A DNA stretch of 64,000 bases, from contig CM061235.1 in the NCBI GenBank assembly GCA_030848705.1, positions 127,890,228-127,954,227 of the forward strand, given 5' to 3'. The notes under the pieces were generated by a model. It had not been told where the DNA came from and searched no databases. It saw only the letters and a list, made by a program, of their open reading frames with translations. The translations under genes were made by a program, and so were the position numbers. This DNA comes from Heracleum sosnowskyi. Taxonomy: Eukaryota > Streptophyta > Magnoliopsida > Apiales > Apiaceae. Below are positions 11,943 through 24,248 of the stretch, in pieces. How positions within the stretch are numbered: the stretch's first letter is position 1; every line of letters starts with the position of its first letter.

Positions 11943-12531
11943 TCCTTATATATACTAAGCGTACGGGAGATCTTATCCAAAATTTTGATCGGTCACTATA
12001 CTACCAAAAGTATACGATCCGTTGGATTATAAAACTATAAATATACAAATAGATGAGGACCGTTAGATATAATATTAAAAATTGTATTTGATTAATAATA
12101 GGATAGTATTTAAATACTAAATGTGTATTTTGATAATTTAAACCAATTATAAATGGGTTTTCTGTATTGAATAGAAATCTTTATGTAAAAATTCGTAATT
12201 ATCTTTTCTCTTTAGTTTATTGATAGTTCCGGTTAGATAATAATTATTAAATTAAAGATAATTTTGTTAGTTTCGCGTGGGCTGTAAAATCGTTAAAATC
12301 TGTTGTCTAAAAGTCAAGATAGAGCTCAAACAGTAAAGTGATTATCTAAATTTTAATAAATATTTTTTTTATTATTGTAGCATCAATTTAATTTTTTTCC
12401 TAATTCTTTTAAATTTATAAATTCTATGTTTATTTCAATAAAAAATTAAAACCAATTTAATAAAAAATTAAATCGATCTGGTCCGTGTACGATCACTATA
12501 CAACCAAATTAATAATTATAGTTATATCTTA
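11943..12531 (+). mobile_element. Helitron-like repeat, 5' part, split by element S2
   Basis: Starts TCCTTATATATACTAAGC, nearly the same as the start of the Helitron at 22066, and shares with it the following blocks (GAGATCTTATCCAAAATTTT; AGATAATTTTGTTAGTTTC). The similarity stops at about 12531 where S2 begins and appears to resume at 21079. The base before the start is C instead of the usual A of Helitron targets. Confidence 0.5.
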
Positions 12532-12536
12532 AATAG

Positions 12537-13076
12537 ACTCCAGATAAGATGACCAATGTTAAGTCTAACATTAAACACAATAGCATAAGCAATGTACTGC
12601 AACAAAGATGGAATATTTTGAAAATTGCTTTTAGTACAATTGCTGAACACCTTAGCTAAAGTATCAAATAAGACATCCCATTCACAGACCAAATTAGATT
12701 TATTGAGTTTGGGCAACTCCAAAGGACCTTGATAATGAATTCTGTTGAAAAACTGAATTAATTCAATATCGGAAGGAGTCCTATCAAAGTTGTCCCTAGG
12801 AAGTTGAAAAACTTCACAAAACAGATCCTCAGTAATAGTGTACTGTGTGTGCTCAATTGTGAAAGATATGGAATTAAAATCATCAGAAATTATAGCACTA
12901 GAACACAACAACCTCAGTGGTTCAATCTTTAAATCAGCAGATAAACATATAGCACGACTAACACAACACCGCGAATTTAAAAAATGAATCCAAGGTCGAA
13001 AACGATCAACCGGGCATTTCAAAGGATCAAAATACCCAATATAATTGTTTTTAACAACCACAAAATTCTGAGCCAT
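12537..13076 (-). pseudogene. S2 ORF3 N-terminal domain, truncated
   Basis: Begins MAQNFV at 13076 and runs about 180 codons until the element breaks off. It shares the domain seen in ORF3 of element A: a hydrophobic beta-like block (FTIEHTQYTITE here, FEFEETEYVITA in A), then an I.Y.GPL...KLNK segment, an EW..LFD..AKVF block, and a downstream block on initial screening of INIGHL type. The protein is 10-15% of the length expected from A. Function is unknown; the domain appears restricted to ORFs downstream of pol in these two elements. The last codons at 12522-12536 come from the flanking repeat. Confidence 0.7.
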
Positions 13077-14281
13077 AATTAACTAAGCAAAGATTAACAC
13101 AGAAAATTAAAAAAACTCAAATAATTATGAATAATTCGAATTTAAGGATTTTAAAAGTAATTAAAAATTAATTAAAAATTCAAAATTTCAAATTTCTCCA
13201 AAAATTACCAAATTTAAGTATGTTAATCCTTGACACAAACCACACACACTGATATTTTTAGAATCAAAAAATCACTTCTAGAACCCTAAAAACGAATTCC
13301 AAAACCTTTGGAATTCAAAAACTCAAGAACACAAAAACTTGATGAAAATTGGATTTTAAACACTCAAATTAATGGGCTTGAGAAGATGAATATAGTGATG
13401 GTCTTAGATTTTAAAACAACCAAGAAACGAATCCGGAAAATTAAAAAGAAATGGACAACAGTTCGTTTCTTTTTGGAATAAAGAGAGAATGAAAAAAAAT
13501 CAGTTAAGTAAAAACTTGAACTGGTAGTACTAAGTAAAAAAGTAAAAACAAAAAAAACTATATATATATAAACCTGATAGTACTATGGTAAAAACACGGT
13601 AGTACTATCAGAAATAAAAAGAAAATAAAAAACAAAAAAAATGATTGAAATGCCTAGTAGTACTAACATGACTACGGTAGTACTATGAACAATAAAAAAA
13701 ACAGAAAAAGGCTAGTAGTACTATGAATAAAAAGAAAAAAAAACAAAACCCGGTAGTACTAAGGAAAATGAACTAGTAGTACTATCAAGATAGTACTACT
13801 AATAGTACTACTAGTTCAAAACTAGTAATACTAACGAAAATCAGAAAAATAAATAAATAAAAAAACAGTTTAAAATAAAAGGAAAATTGCTGAGAATTAA
13901 TAAACTTTACAGAAAATGAATAAAAAATGCAGAAAAAATATGTACAAGCCTAGAAAAATTCACAGAAAATTCCATAAATCCTAGAAAAAAAATGCAGAAA
14001 ATTATAGAAGTGCATTAAATTAATATAAACCTGCAGAAAAATTTATACAACCATATTTACAATCTGAAACCCATCTAAATAATTCTAAATAATTATATTT
14101 TCAATAAAAATACATTTCTCCACTTAAAAAATATGAGAAAAATATTTTTAAAGAATATAAATTATTTAGAACCATTTAAATTAACAAGCATGTAACTCCA
14201 AACAAGAATGAGCAGTAATATCACTTATTAACAACAAGAGAAGACTGATTTTAGAAAAGAGCAAACATGACAGAGATACTG
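13077..14281 (-). other. S2 spacer between pol and ORF3, TAGTACTA cluster
   Basis: Noncoding, AT-rich. Between about 13520 and 13830 lie roughly ten copies of the perfect 8-bp palindrome TAGTACTA, often inside GGTAGTACTA. A run of TA at 13560-13572 gives a TATA-like box about 490 bases upstream of the ORF3 ATG. The same palindrome clusters in the 5' LTR (about 20309-20402). The matching arrangement suggests an internal promoter for ORF3. Confidence 0.65.
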
Positions 14282-17200
14282 TTAATCACTAATACTGTTT
14301 AACATACCCAATTTATCGACTAAATTGGTAAATGTGGATTCGTCAACAGATTTAGTGAATATATCTGCAGTTTGATCTTCTGTGGGTACAAAGTGTAACT
14401 CCACAGTTCCATTCATGACATGCTCTCTGATAAAATGATACCTGATATCAATGTGCTTCGTTCTCGAGTGCTGAACAGGGTTGTTGGAGATTGCTATGAC
14501 ACTTGTATTATCACATAAAATAGGGATTTTGTCTAATACAAAGTCATAGTCCTTCAATTGATTCCTTATCCATAGGATCTGAGCACAACAGCTTCCAGCA
14601 ACAATATATTCAGCTTCTGCTGTTGAATTGGAAACTGTTTGTTGTTTCTTGCTATACCAGGAAATCAATCTACCTCCTAGGAATTGACAACTCCCAGAGG
14701 TACTCTTTCTATCCACAACACTACCTGCATAATCAGAATCTGTATATCCAACAAGGTTAAAACCAGAATCTTTAGGGTACCAAATACCTAAATTAGGTGT
14801 ACCCTTAAGACATCTCAAGATTCTTTTAACAGCAACGTGATGTAAATCTCTAGGGTCCGCTTGGAACCTTGCACACAAGCATGCATCATACATAATGTCT
14901 GGTCTACTTGCAGTAAGATAGAGTAAGGAGCCAATCATACCTCTGTAGCTTGTAATATCTACCTTGATAGAGTTATCACAAGCTCCCAGTTTGACTGCTT
15001 TTGAAGATGGAGTTCTTGCTGATGCTGAATCCTCCATGTGATACTTTTGAGGAGTTCTTTGAGATACTTGGATTGACAAATAAATATAACATTTGACCTT
15101 TGACTTACTTGTAACCCAAGAAAGAACTTCAGCTCACCTATCATACTTATTTCAAACTTACTCTGCATTAGCTTAGCAAATCTCTGACAGAGATTATCAT
15201 TAGTAGACCCAAATATGATGTCATCCACATAGACTTGGAATAACATCATATCACTTTTGTGTTTCTTTGAAAAAAGAGTTTTGTCTATGATACCTCTAAC
15301 AAAACCATTTTCTAAAAGAAAACTAGAGAGAGTGTCATACCATTTTCTTGGGGCTTGTTTGAGACCATAGATAGCCTTAAAGAGAAAGTACACAAAGTCC
15401 AGCAGCTCCTGATTTTCAAAGCTAGGGGCTGTTCCACATACACTTCTTCATCCAGCTCACCATTCAGGAATGCACTCTTAACATCCATTTGATAGACTTT
15501 AAAATTGGAGTAAGCTGCAAATGCTAAGAACATTCTGATGGCCTCAAGTCTAGCCACTGGTGCATAGGTTTCATCATAATCAATGCCTTCAGCTTGTGAA
15601 TACCCTTGTGCAACCAATCTTGCCTTGTTCCTTGTAACAATGCCATCCTCATCCAGCTTGTTTCTGTATACCCATCTAGTACCAACTACTTTCTTGTTCT
15701 TTGGTCTGGGTACCAGCTTCCAGACTTGCTGTTGTTCAAATTGATTGAGTTCATCTTGCATAGCAAACACCCAATCATGATCAGTCAGTGCTTCCTCAGT
15801 CTTCTTTGGCTCCAACTCAGATAGAAACCATGAATAATGACATTCATTCTAAGTAGCACTTCTATTTCTAACTCCAACACCTAGATCACCAATGATCAAC
15901 TCAAAAGGATGAGCTTTATTCCATACAGTCTGTCTTGGAAGATTTGATCTTGATGATTCGCCTTGAAATTCATTATGGTGTGTTGAATGACTAGTAGATC
16001 ATTCATTTCCTCCCCCTGAGTTGTTGCTTGATTGCCTTGATGATTCTTCTCCAGTGTTGGTGGTATCTCCATTGTTACAAATGTTTCCACCACCATCACC
16101 ATGATTATTATCATCATTATCATTGTCATTACCATCAACATTCTCAGGTGGGGCTTCATCATCTGATTCTGAGTCTGGCAAGTTATCAAACTTTAGTTTC
16201 TCAGATGAATCTCCTGTTTGGATATTAAGGAGTTTAGTGTCATCAAATGTTACATTGACACTTTCTTTCACATGATGACCATCAATCAAGTACACCCTGT
16301 AAGATCTTCTGGAATAACCAATGAAAATAGCTTCTTGTGCCTTGGCCTCAAATTTTGCCACGTGTCACATTGTCATCCTTAAGCACAAAGCATTTTGCAC
16401 CAAATACATGAAAGTATTTGATAAATGGTTTTTTATCGTACATGATCTCATAAGGAGTTTTCATTAATTCCTTGTTGATTAAAGTTCGATTCTGAGTATA
16501 ACAAGCAGTGTTCACAGCTTCAGCCCAAAAGTACATTGGAAGTCTTGATTCACTTAACATAGTTCTAGCAGCTTCAATCAATGTACGATTCTTTCTTTCC
16601 ACCACTCCATTCTGTTGAGGAGTTCTAGGGGCAGAATACTATCTTGTTATTCCTTTATCTGCACAAAAGCCATTTAGGACTGCATTCTTGAATTCAGTTC
16701 CATTATCTGACCTTATAGCTCTAACAGGGAATCTCGAATCCAGCTCAATCAACTTTATATGATCAATCACCAGCTGTGGGGTCTCATCCTTGGAATGTAG
16801 GAATAAAACCCAAGTATATTTGGAATAGTCATCAATAATCACAAGTGCATACTGTTTCTTTGACATGGACATCACACTAACTGGACCAAACGAATCCATA
16901 TGCAGTAGCTGAAGTGGTTTAGTTATGGAAGATGTGTCAGTGCCCTTGTGAGAAGTTTTCTTTGACTTTCCTTTTTGACAAGCCTCACACAGTCCTTCCT
17001 GTGTAAATTCCATCTGAGGCAAACCTCTACCCAATTCCCTCTTGACTAAAGAGTTCATGGTTTTGAAGTTAAGGTGAGACAACCTCTTGTGCCATAGCCA
17101 ACTCTCATCTGATGAAGATTTAGCATAAAAACAAGTAACTTCATCTTTGGATCCAGAGTACATATCAGCTATGAACAAATCACCTTTCCTTACTCCTTGA

Positions 17201-17933
17201 AGAGCAGGCTTTCCATTCTTCTTATGAAGTATCTGACATCTATCCTTCTAAAAGGAAACAACATATCCTCTGTCACAGAAATGACTGATGCTGAGAAGAT
17301 TGAACTTCAAACCTTCCACAATAGATACATCTTGAATGATAACATTTCCAAACTTCAAACAGCCATATCCTCTGGTAAAACCCTTGCTGTTATCTCCAAA
17401 GGTAACTCCTGGGCCAGTTTTCTCAACCACATTTGATAGCAGGGCTCTATCTCCGGTCATATGCCTTGAACAACCACTGTCCAGAACCCACACAACACAG
17501 TTTACTTTTTCTACACCCTGAAATATCAAATTGATTAGTCCTTCCTCGGAGCCCAAACTTGATTGGGTCCGGCATAATTAAAGAACTGGCCTTTTTCAGG
17601 CAAAACAACATTTTTAACTTTAACTACATAGACCTCTTTCACAAAAGAGCGTTTCCATTTATAGCCAGCCTTAACACATTTTTGAGTAGGCTTAGGGATA
17701 AATGGATCCACTCTAGTCTTTGGAGGACTAGTATTATTAGATCTAACATGCTTCTTATTATTAACATGTTGACGTGGAGCAGTCTTATTATCAGAAACAT
17801 GCTTACTATTAAAATAAGCATACATCACATTGAAAGCACAAGACATGCAATTAATCACACTTTTTGGATTGTTCAAGATCAAAAGCACGATCCTCCATAG
17901 GTATCTCCTCTTCAATAATGATAGAGTATTCAT
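14282..17933 (-). pseudogene. S2 pol (protease, integrase, RT, RNase H), broken
   Basis: Pieces of a Copia pol in order on the minus strand: a linker and protease region (17933-17535, 17556-17248; CSRHMTG motif), integrase zinc finger and catalytic core (17178-16639, WHKRLSHLNF, HMDSFGP, SDNGTEF; 16605-16348, ERKNRTL), then 16361-15999, reverse transcriptase (15815-15312 with DVKSAFLNG; 15393-14959 with YVDDIIFGS) and RNase H (15079-14282, STAEAEY, CDNTSVI). Reading frame changes between these pieces at least four times, and in-frame TAGs sit at about 17248 and 16639. The YVDD box is intact but no full product is possible. Confidence 0.9.
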
Positions 17934-18251
17934 TCAGAGGATCTGCTTGGGACTCTCTAAAGAAAGGTTTATCAATACCCTTAAGCACATCTGGTATACC
18001 CATTTCTTCAGCACTGACTCTATTAGGGGTATTTATGCTTAGTTCACCAATAGACTCATTATAGTCATAGCCTATGCCAAAAAATTGACCAATAACTTGT
18101 TTATTGATGATTTTCTTAGCAGTCTTACATGAGTTATAGTAAGCATTAGCCTTAACCTTAAGTTCACTAATCTGATCCTTAATAATGGTTTCCAGTTGAA
18201 TATAACATTTAACCTATTCTCAAGAAATGCTATTTTCTCAGTTAGTTCATC

Positions 18252-19649
18252 CTAATTAACATGCACATGTTTTAATTCTTTTACCTCCTTTTCAAGAGCT
18301 GTGTTCAAAAGAATTATTCTATCATTTTCTCTACGTGCACATGAAACAGTAGTACTAAGATGATAGATCATTTCAGTATCAGTAAACTTTACCTCTGACA
18401 TGTATGTTGATGAAGTGCTTGCCTCATTAGCCATTAAAGCAAGGTTTCCAATTTCACCTGCTTCTTCATCACTATCAGTATCATCCCAACTCTTTCCTTC
18501 AGCAACATATGATTTCCCAATCTTATTCTTCTTGCTAGAATCAAATGAGTTTCTTCTCACTTGCTTTGGCTTTTTACATTCAGTAGCAAAGTGACCCAAC
18601 TCATTACAATTGTAGCACCTGATTGTGCTTCTTTCCACAGTTCCAGTTTTATAGCCACCCCTTGTGCTATTTTTAGATGAGGAACCACCTCTCTGAAACC
18701 TGGGCTTGAACTTAAGATTGGAATTTCTCCTGAATCCGAGCTTACCAAATTTTCTCACTATTATTGCCAAATCACCATCCTCCAGCTGATCAAGTTCTTC
18801 CAAAGAGTAGAAGTCACCACCAGATTGATCAATGGATGTTAAACCAAATTCAGCATCAATAACATCCAAGTTAGAACTGGATGGTTGAACAACCTTCACT
18901 TCCAGTTTCTGTGGGACTACTGTTGTCAATGCAGTAGAAGTACCAACTATCTTTCCAGTTCCATATAACTCATTCTGTTGAATATGCTCCAGCTCATAGG
19001 TCTTCAGAACACCATACAGTCTTTCCAGAGAAATCTCTCCAAGATCTCTTGCTTCTCTGATTACAGATATTATGTGCTCCAAATGAATTGGAAGTGTCAG
19101 AAGGAACTTCTTGTTGATTTCCTTGATAGTATAGTGCTTCCCATTGAGGTTCAGATCATTGATTAATTTGTTGTATCTCTCAAAAAACTCAGAGATACCT
19201 TCACCAGGGTTTGATATGAAATGCTCATATGAAGAGGTGAGAATTTCCAGCTTATTCTCTCTAACTTCCTCTGTCCCCTCATTGATTATCTCTATAATGT
19301 CCCAAATGTGTTTGGCAGTAGCACAGTTTAGAACATGATTATGCATGATTGGATCAAGACAATCAACCAGTATCAACTGTAGACATGCATCAAGTGTAGC
19401 ATCCTCTTTCTCATCAGGAGTGTAGTCCTTGGGATCCTTAGGGTACATCCTAGCAGCCCTAGTAACCACATCATTCTCTATCTGCTCTCCCTCAACAATC
19501 ATAGGGATTTTGGGACCATTCTTCAGCACTCCTAGATATTTGACATTAGTAACTTGAAGAAACAGGAGCATTTTCTTCTTCCACATAGGATAATGCTCCT
19601 TGCTGAACATGGGGATTTTGACTGTACTAACTTTCTGAGTAGTAAACAT
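18252..19649 (-). CDS. S2 gag (capsid/nucleocapsid), 465 aa
   Basis: An uninterrupted 465-aa frame from ATG at 19649. Residues 15-250 fit the UBN2/Copia gag fold (MFSKEHYPMWKKKM start, then W-D-I blocks). A CCHC zinc knuckle, CYNCNELGHFATEC, lies around residue 345, with basic, Ser-rich stretches around it, then an acidic region. Gag would form the virus-like particle and bind the element's RNA. The start is about 90 bp from the primer site, as expected. Pol downstream is dead, so gag could only act for other copies. Its full openness while pol is broken may be chance. Confidence 0.88.
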   Translation of the reverse strand: MFTTQKVSTVKIPMFSKEHYPMWKKKMLLFLQVTNVKYLGVLKNGPKIPMIVEGEQIENDVVTRAARMYPKDPKDYTPDEKEDATLDACLQLILVDCLDPIMHNHVLNCATAKHIWDIIEIINEGTEEVRENKLEILTSSYEHFISNPGEGISEFFERYNKLINDLNLNGKHYTIKEINKKFLLTLPIHLEHIISVIREARDLGEISLERLYGVLKTYELEHIQQNELYGTGKIVGTSTALTTVVPQKLEVKVVQPSSSNLDVIDAEFGLTSIDQSGGDFYSLEELDQLEDGDLAIIVRKFGKLGFRRNSNLKFKPRFQRGGSSSKNSTRGGYKTGTVERSTIRCYNCNELGHFATECKKPKQVRRNSFDSSKKNKIGKSYVAEGKSWDDTDSDEEAGEIGNLALMANEASTSSTYMSEVKFTDTEMIYHLSTTVSCARRENDRIILLNTALEKEVKELKHVHVN

Positions 19650-19739
19650 CTTTTGAGATTTTTGAAGAATAATAAAAATTTCAGAGTTTAAGAAAAAATC
19701 TCAAAACAATTGGATCTTTGATTAGTATATCAATCAAAA

Positions 19740-19752
19740 GGCTCTGATGCCA
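19740..19752 (-). other. S2 primer-binding site (initiator tRNA-Met type)
   Basis: On the minus strand TGGCATCAGAGCC, two bases after the 5' LTR. It differs at one position from the usual plant TGGTATCAGAGCC that pairs with the 3' end of initiator tRNA-Met. Confidence 0.8.
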
Positions 19753-19754
19753 AT

Positions 19755-21078
19755 TGTTAGGTCCTGATATGTTTGTAGAAGGGGGGTTGAATACAAACAG
19801 TACTGTTTAATCGAATTTGTATTGATAGTAGATTTAACAATTACAATAACAAATTATCTGCGGAATAAAATGAAACAAGATCCAAGTTAAATAAAACTCT
19901 ATTGAACTTGAAGGGTGTTACAATTCTGTGTACAGATTACAGAGTTCTTGTTAAAACAAATCTAGAATAAATTCGACATGAATTTATCTATATTTGTAAT
20001 AAAAGGATCGAATACAAAAAAGTAGTTCGATAGAAATTCTAGGGATTATGATCCGCTAGATTGTCAAAGCAGTACAAGTAATTGAATTCTAGTTGATTGA
20101 ATATACTGGCTAGAATTTATTGCAAGAAATTTTATGAAGCTTTGCAGTTGGCTCGTAGTTAATGGTAGAAGAATGAAGGATAAAATGTTTTTGGTTTTGC
20201 TTCTGTCAGTTGTGTTTTTTGTGTGTTGTGGTCAATTGATCAAATACAGAGTATTTAAACAAGTGACAGAAAACACATGCACGCGCCAAGTAATACAATT
20301 GATGTTATACTTGGTAGTACTATCCAATATACTTGGTAGTACTATCGGTAGTACTAACCTAGATAGTACTACTAGTATAAATTCAATAGTACTACTAGTA
20401 TGAATTAAAATGAATAAACTGATTTAATTTATTCTGATTTTAATTGATTTAATAAATGAATTGATTCTTTTAGAATTAATTCATAGATTAAATAAATTAA
20501 GATATAGACTTAAATAATTCCAAAGATAAATTAATTCTGGAGAATTAATTCATAGATTAAATTACTTAAGATCTAGATTGATTAATTTAATATATGAATT
20601 AATTCTGAAAGAATTAATTCATAGATTAAATTAATTATCTTATAGAATAAATTAAAAGAGAGTTAAAACTAATTCTAAGAACCACTAAAATTGATGACGA
20701 ACTTTCACTGACTGACGTTGACACTCCATGTACTGTCTGGTTCATGAGTGGCTAACTTTAATGGTTGTTCTTCATACTTTGACTTTAAGTTGTGGTTCTT
20801 TCTCCTTCTACTTAAACAAAGGACTGTAACCTGTACTTTTCTCTGTCACACTTCTGAAATCTCTGTCACTTTTAAACAGTTCCACTTCCTTGAATACTTC
20901 ATTGAGGCTTGAACAATAAATTGAACTTCTTTCAAATGTAGAATTACTTCAAGTCTGTAGATGACTTTAATCTTCATTCTTTGACAAATATAACCTTCTG
21001 AGATTCCTGTGACACTTGATTTTTATTATTTACTTATTACATCTTAATTAAAGTTGAGTAGAATCCTCGGTGTTTACA
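19755..21078 (-). repeat. S2 5' LTR, 1324 bp
   Basis: On the minus strand it starts TGTAAACACC and ends CTAACA next to the primer site. On the plus strand it opens TGTTAGGTCC, then a run of G and TTGAATAC, a signature also seen at 63725. It has a TAGTACTA cluster at about 20309-20402 and a TATA-like TTTAAATA near 20255 just downstream of it on the element strand. No second LTR is present, so age cannot be judged. Confidence 0.75.
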
Positions 21079-22065
21079 AATAGACCTAGACATATGCCTT
21101 TCAAGATCTAATATTAAAAAGTGTATCTGATTAATAATAGAATTATATTTAAATACTAAAAAGTGTATTTTGATAATTTAAATTTTTTCTATGTAAAAAT
21201 TCTTATATATCCTTTCTCTTGAATTTATGTATAGTTCCATTTAGATAATAATTGTTAAACCAAATATCAAGATTACAATTCATATCGATTACAAATTTAA
21301 AAATTATCAAGATAATGCTCATGTATGAAGTAACATAACAATTTGATTAATCCAAATTATATAACAAACATAAAAGTATAATATCAAAATATTATTATAA
21401 TATTGAGGGTTTCATATTCATAAACGATAATTTCGAATGTAATACTTATATTAAAATGTGTATTTGATTAAAGGTAGGATTATATTTAAATACTAAGAAG
21501 TGTGCTTTGATAATTTAAACCAATCATAAATTAATTTTCTATATTGAATTGAATTCTTTATGAAAAAATTCTTAACCATCTTTTCTTTTCGGTTTATGGG
21601 TAGGTCAACTGGTCAAGTTAGATAATAATTATTAAACCATCCTTAAATTAAAGATAATTTTGTTAGTTTCACATGGGTGGTAAAATCGTCAAAATTCAAT
21701 TTATAAAACTCAGGATAGAACCCAAATAGTAAAGTGAGTATCTAAATTTTATTAAATATTTTTTTATTATTGTAGCACAAATTTATTTATTTTTTCACTA
21801 ATTCTTTTAAATATATAAATTTTATGATTCTTTCAATAAAGTATTAAAATTAATTAAGAACAAATTCAAATCAATAAAGATTATAATAATATGAGAATAA
21901 TTTTTTATATAATCATAACATAATTTTTATTTTGTTTAATAATTTTTAAGTAATAATGTATTTTAAAATTTTATATACACTGTAAATAAAACCGAAATAT
22001 TAAAAGTAAAAACAGTTAGTAAGACACTTATACCAGTATATACTTGATATCTTTATTATATTAAA
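21079..22065 (+). repeat. Helitron-like repeat, right part after S2
   Basis: Two imperfect copies (from about 21100 and about 21430) of the module found at 12060-12440: GTGTAT.TGATTAATAATAG, a TTGATAATTTAAACCAA block, and TTAGATAATAATTATTAAA. No CTAG 3' terminus with a hairpin was found before the next Helitron starts at 22066, so that one may be nested or arrayed in tandem. Confidence 0.45.
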
Positions 22066-24212
22066 TCCTTATATATAATAAGCATAATAGAGATCTTATC
22101 CAAAATTTTGGTCGTACGGTCCTTGGACAACCAAATTAATAAGGACCATTAGATCTTAACTAGATAAATGAAAATCGTTAGATCAAATTTTAAAAAAGTG
22201 TATTTTATTAATAAAAGAATTATATTTAAATTCTAAAAAGTGTATTTTGATTATTTAAACCAAATATACCAAAATAAATAATTTTTCTATATTGAATAGA
22301 ATTCTCCATGTAAACAATTCTCGACTTTCTTTTCTCTTCCATGGACAATTCTAGTTAGATAAAATTTTTTAAACCATCTTTTAATTAAAGATAATTTAGT
22401 TATCTTCATGTGGAGTGTAAAATCGTCAAAATCTGATTTTTAAAACACAAGATAAAGCCCAAATTAGTAAAGTGAGTATTTAAATTCTAATAATAATTAT
22501 TATGTCATCATTATTTTAACGCCAATTTAATTACTTTTTTCTAACTATTTTAAATTTAGAAATCTATGTTAAAAAATTAAAATCAATCTAACAAAAATTC
22601 AAATCAACAAAGAATATAATAATACGAAGATAAAATTTTATAAAATTGTGCATATTTTTTATCCTATTTTATTAAGTTTTAGATCATAACTAATCAAATA
22701 TTATTTATTATTAAATAATAAATTATACGCAAATGGTGATTTTGTTTTATAAGAACTCATAGAGATCTAATTTCATTGTTAGCAGGACTATATTCATATT
22801 TAAAAAAACCGTATTTTGAAATTTTAGACTCAGCCACAGAAGAAGCCAAACTTTTTTAACTTATAGACATTGTAAATTATTAAATTCAAAACTTTAAAAG
22901 TTTGTTAATCAATTAGTATACTACTTTTCTGAAAAATCGTACTTTACAAAAAATATTATCAAATAACCTATGTCTACAAGAAAAAAATGAAAAAATTCTT
23001 ATTTTTCAAAAAAACCTGTAAATTTTAATATGTTGTTGATAGATTCAAACCTTAGATCATTCTACATGATAATTTTACTGTTATATCTAACGTTTCTCAA
23101 CAATTTAATTGGAAAGATCCAACGATTATGGATTGAGTGATCAAACAAAGCGACCACACTTACGAGGAATCTTTCATTATTTAGTCTTTAATATAATAAC
23201 ATAGATATTTACGGGATATAATATAAAAAAATGAATTTCATACAGAATTTTGATCGTCACGGTGTACTACTTTAAAAGAAGAACTATTACAAAAAAATTA
23301 TATTTTAATTGATAATTTATTTTCTCAAAAGTTCAAAGTTCCCGCATCATTAACATATTACAAAAAAAGAGTATATTATATTTTAGCAATAAATATTTAA
23401 AAAAAATTAAAAATTAAAATAAATCATAAATATTAAGAAAAATTAATGATGTTATCCCGGTAGTTTGGTCCTAAATACCGCTAAAACATTCTCAACCGTT
23501 AAATCCAATACTTTTAAAAATAGATGATCAAGATTATATCATATAAAAAAAAATTATTATCTAAAATTGATATAAGTTAAAAGATATTATATTAGGATTG
23601 GATTTTCTAAAAAGTCAAAACATAAAAATAGTTGTAATTAAATAAGAAAACTCATTTAATAACAAAATAATAAAAATCGTTTAATCTTAAATAGATTGGT
23701 GAAAACCGTTAGATTGAACATTAAAAATTGTATTTGGTTAATAAAGGGTATTCTAATAATCTAAACTACATATAAGTAGATTTCCTAAATCGAATAGAAT
23801 TCTCAACATTAAATTTCGTCACTTTATTCTCTTTGTAGTTTTTGAATAGTTTTTAATTGAAAAAGAACTATTAAACCACAACTAAATTAAAGATTATTTT
23901 GTTAATTTCATGTGGACTATAAAATTGGTCAAATCTAACTTTTATAACTCAATATAAACAAATATTAAATTGAGCGTGTAAAATATAATAAATATCAAAT
24001 TTTTAACTACAATTTTTTTGGCTAAATCTTTTTTAACAATAATTTAATCATGTAAACTAATAATTTTTAAATATTAAAATATTCATAAATAAATATAATT
24101 ATAAATATAAAAAAAACAATCGTGTGTTGCATGGATAATAAAAATATAATTATAAACAGAATAATTATAAATAAAATTTAAGTAATCGTGGATCACACGG
24201 GCTATAAGCTAG
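22066..24212 (+). mobile_element. Non-autonomous Helitron, 2147 bp
   Basis: Starts TCCTTATATATAATAAGC and ends GGGCTATAAGCTAG, with a short hairpin (CGTG-GATCA-CACG, 24187-24199) just before the CTAG end. It lies between A (22065) and T (24213), as Helitrons do. AT-rich; no Rep/helicase ORF. It holds a 197-bp block (22605-22801) almost identical to 29694-29891 in another element. Confidence 0.7.
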
Positions 24213-24248
24213 TAAATCTAATGTATAAGTGTAGCCCTCCTGTTTCTG

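Larger units (their letters stand above)
12537..21078 (-). mobile_element. Element S2: Sirevirus-like Copia, 3'-truncated
   Basis: Read on the minus strand: 5' LTR (21078-19755), primer-binding site (19752-19740), gag, broken pol, a 1.2-kb spacer and the start of ORF3. ORF3 and the 3' LTR are cut off at about 12537, where Helitron-like sequence begins. AATAG occurs at 12532-12536 and 21079-21083, as expected of a 5-bp target duplication. That is odd because the 3' LTR is missing. Gag keeps one long frame, while pol holds several frameshifts and stops. Confidence 0.8.
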
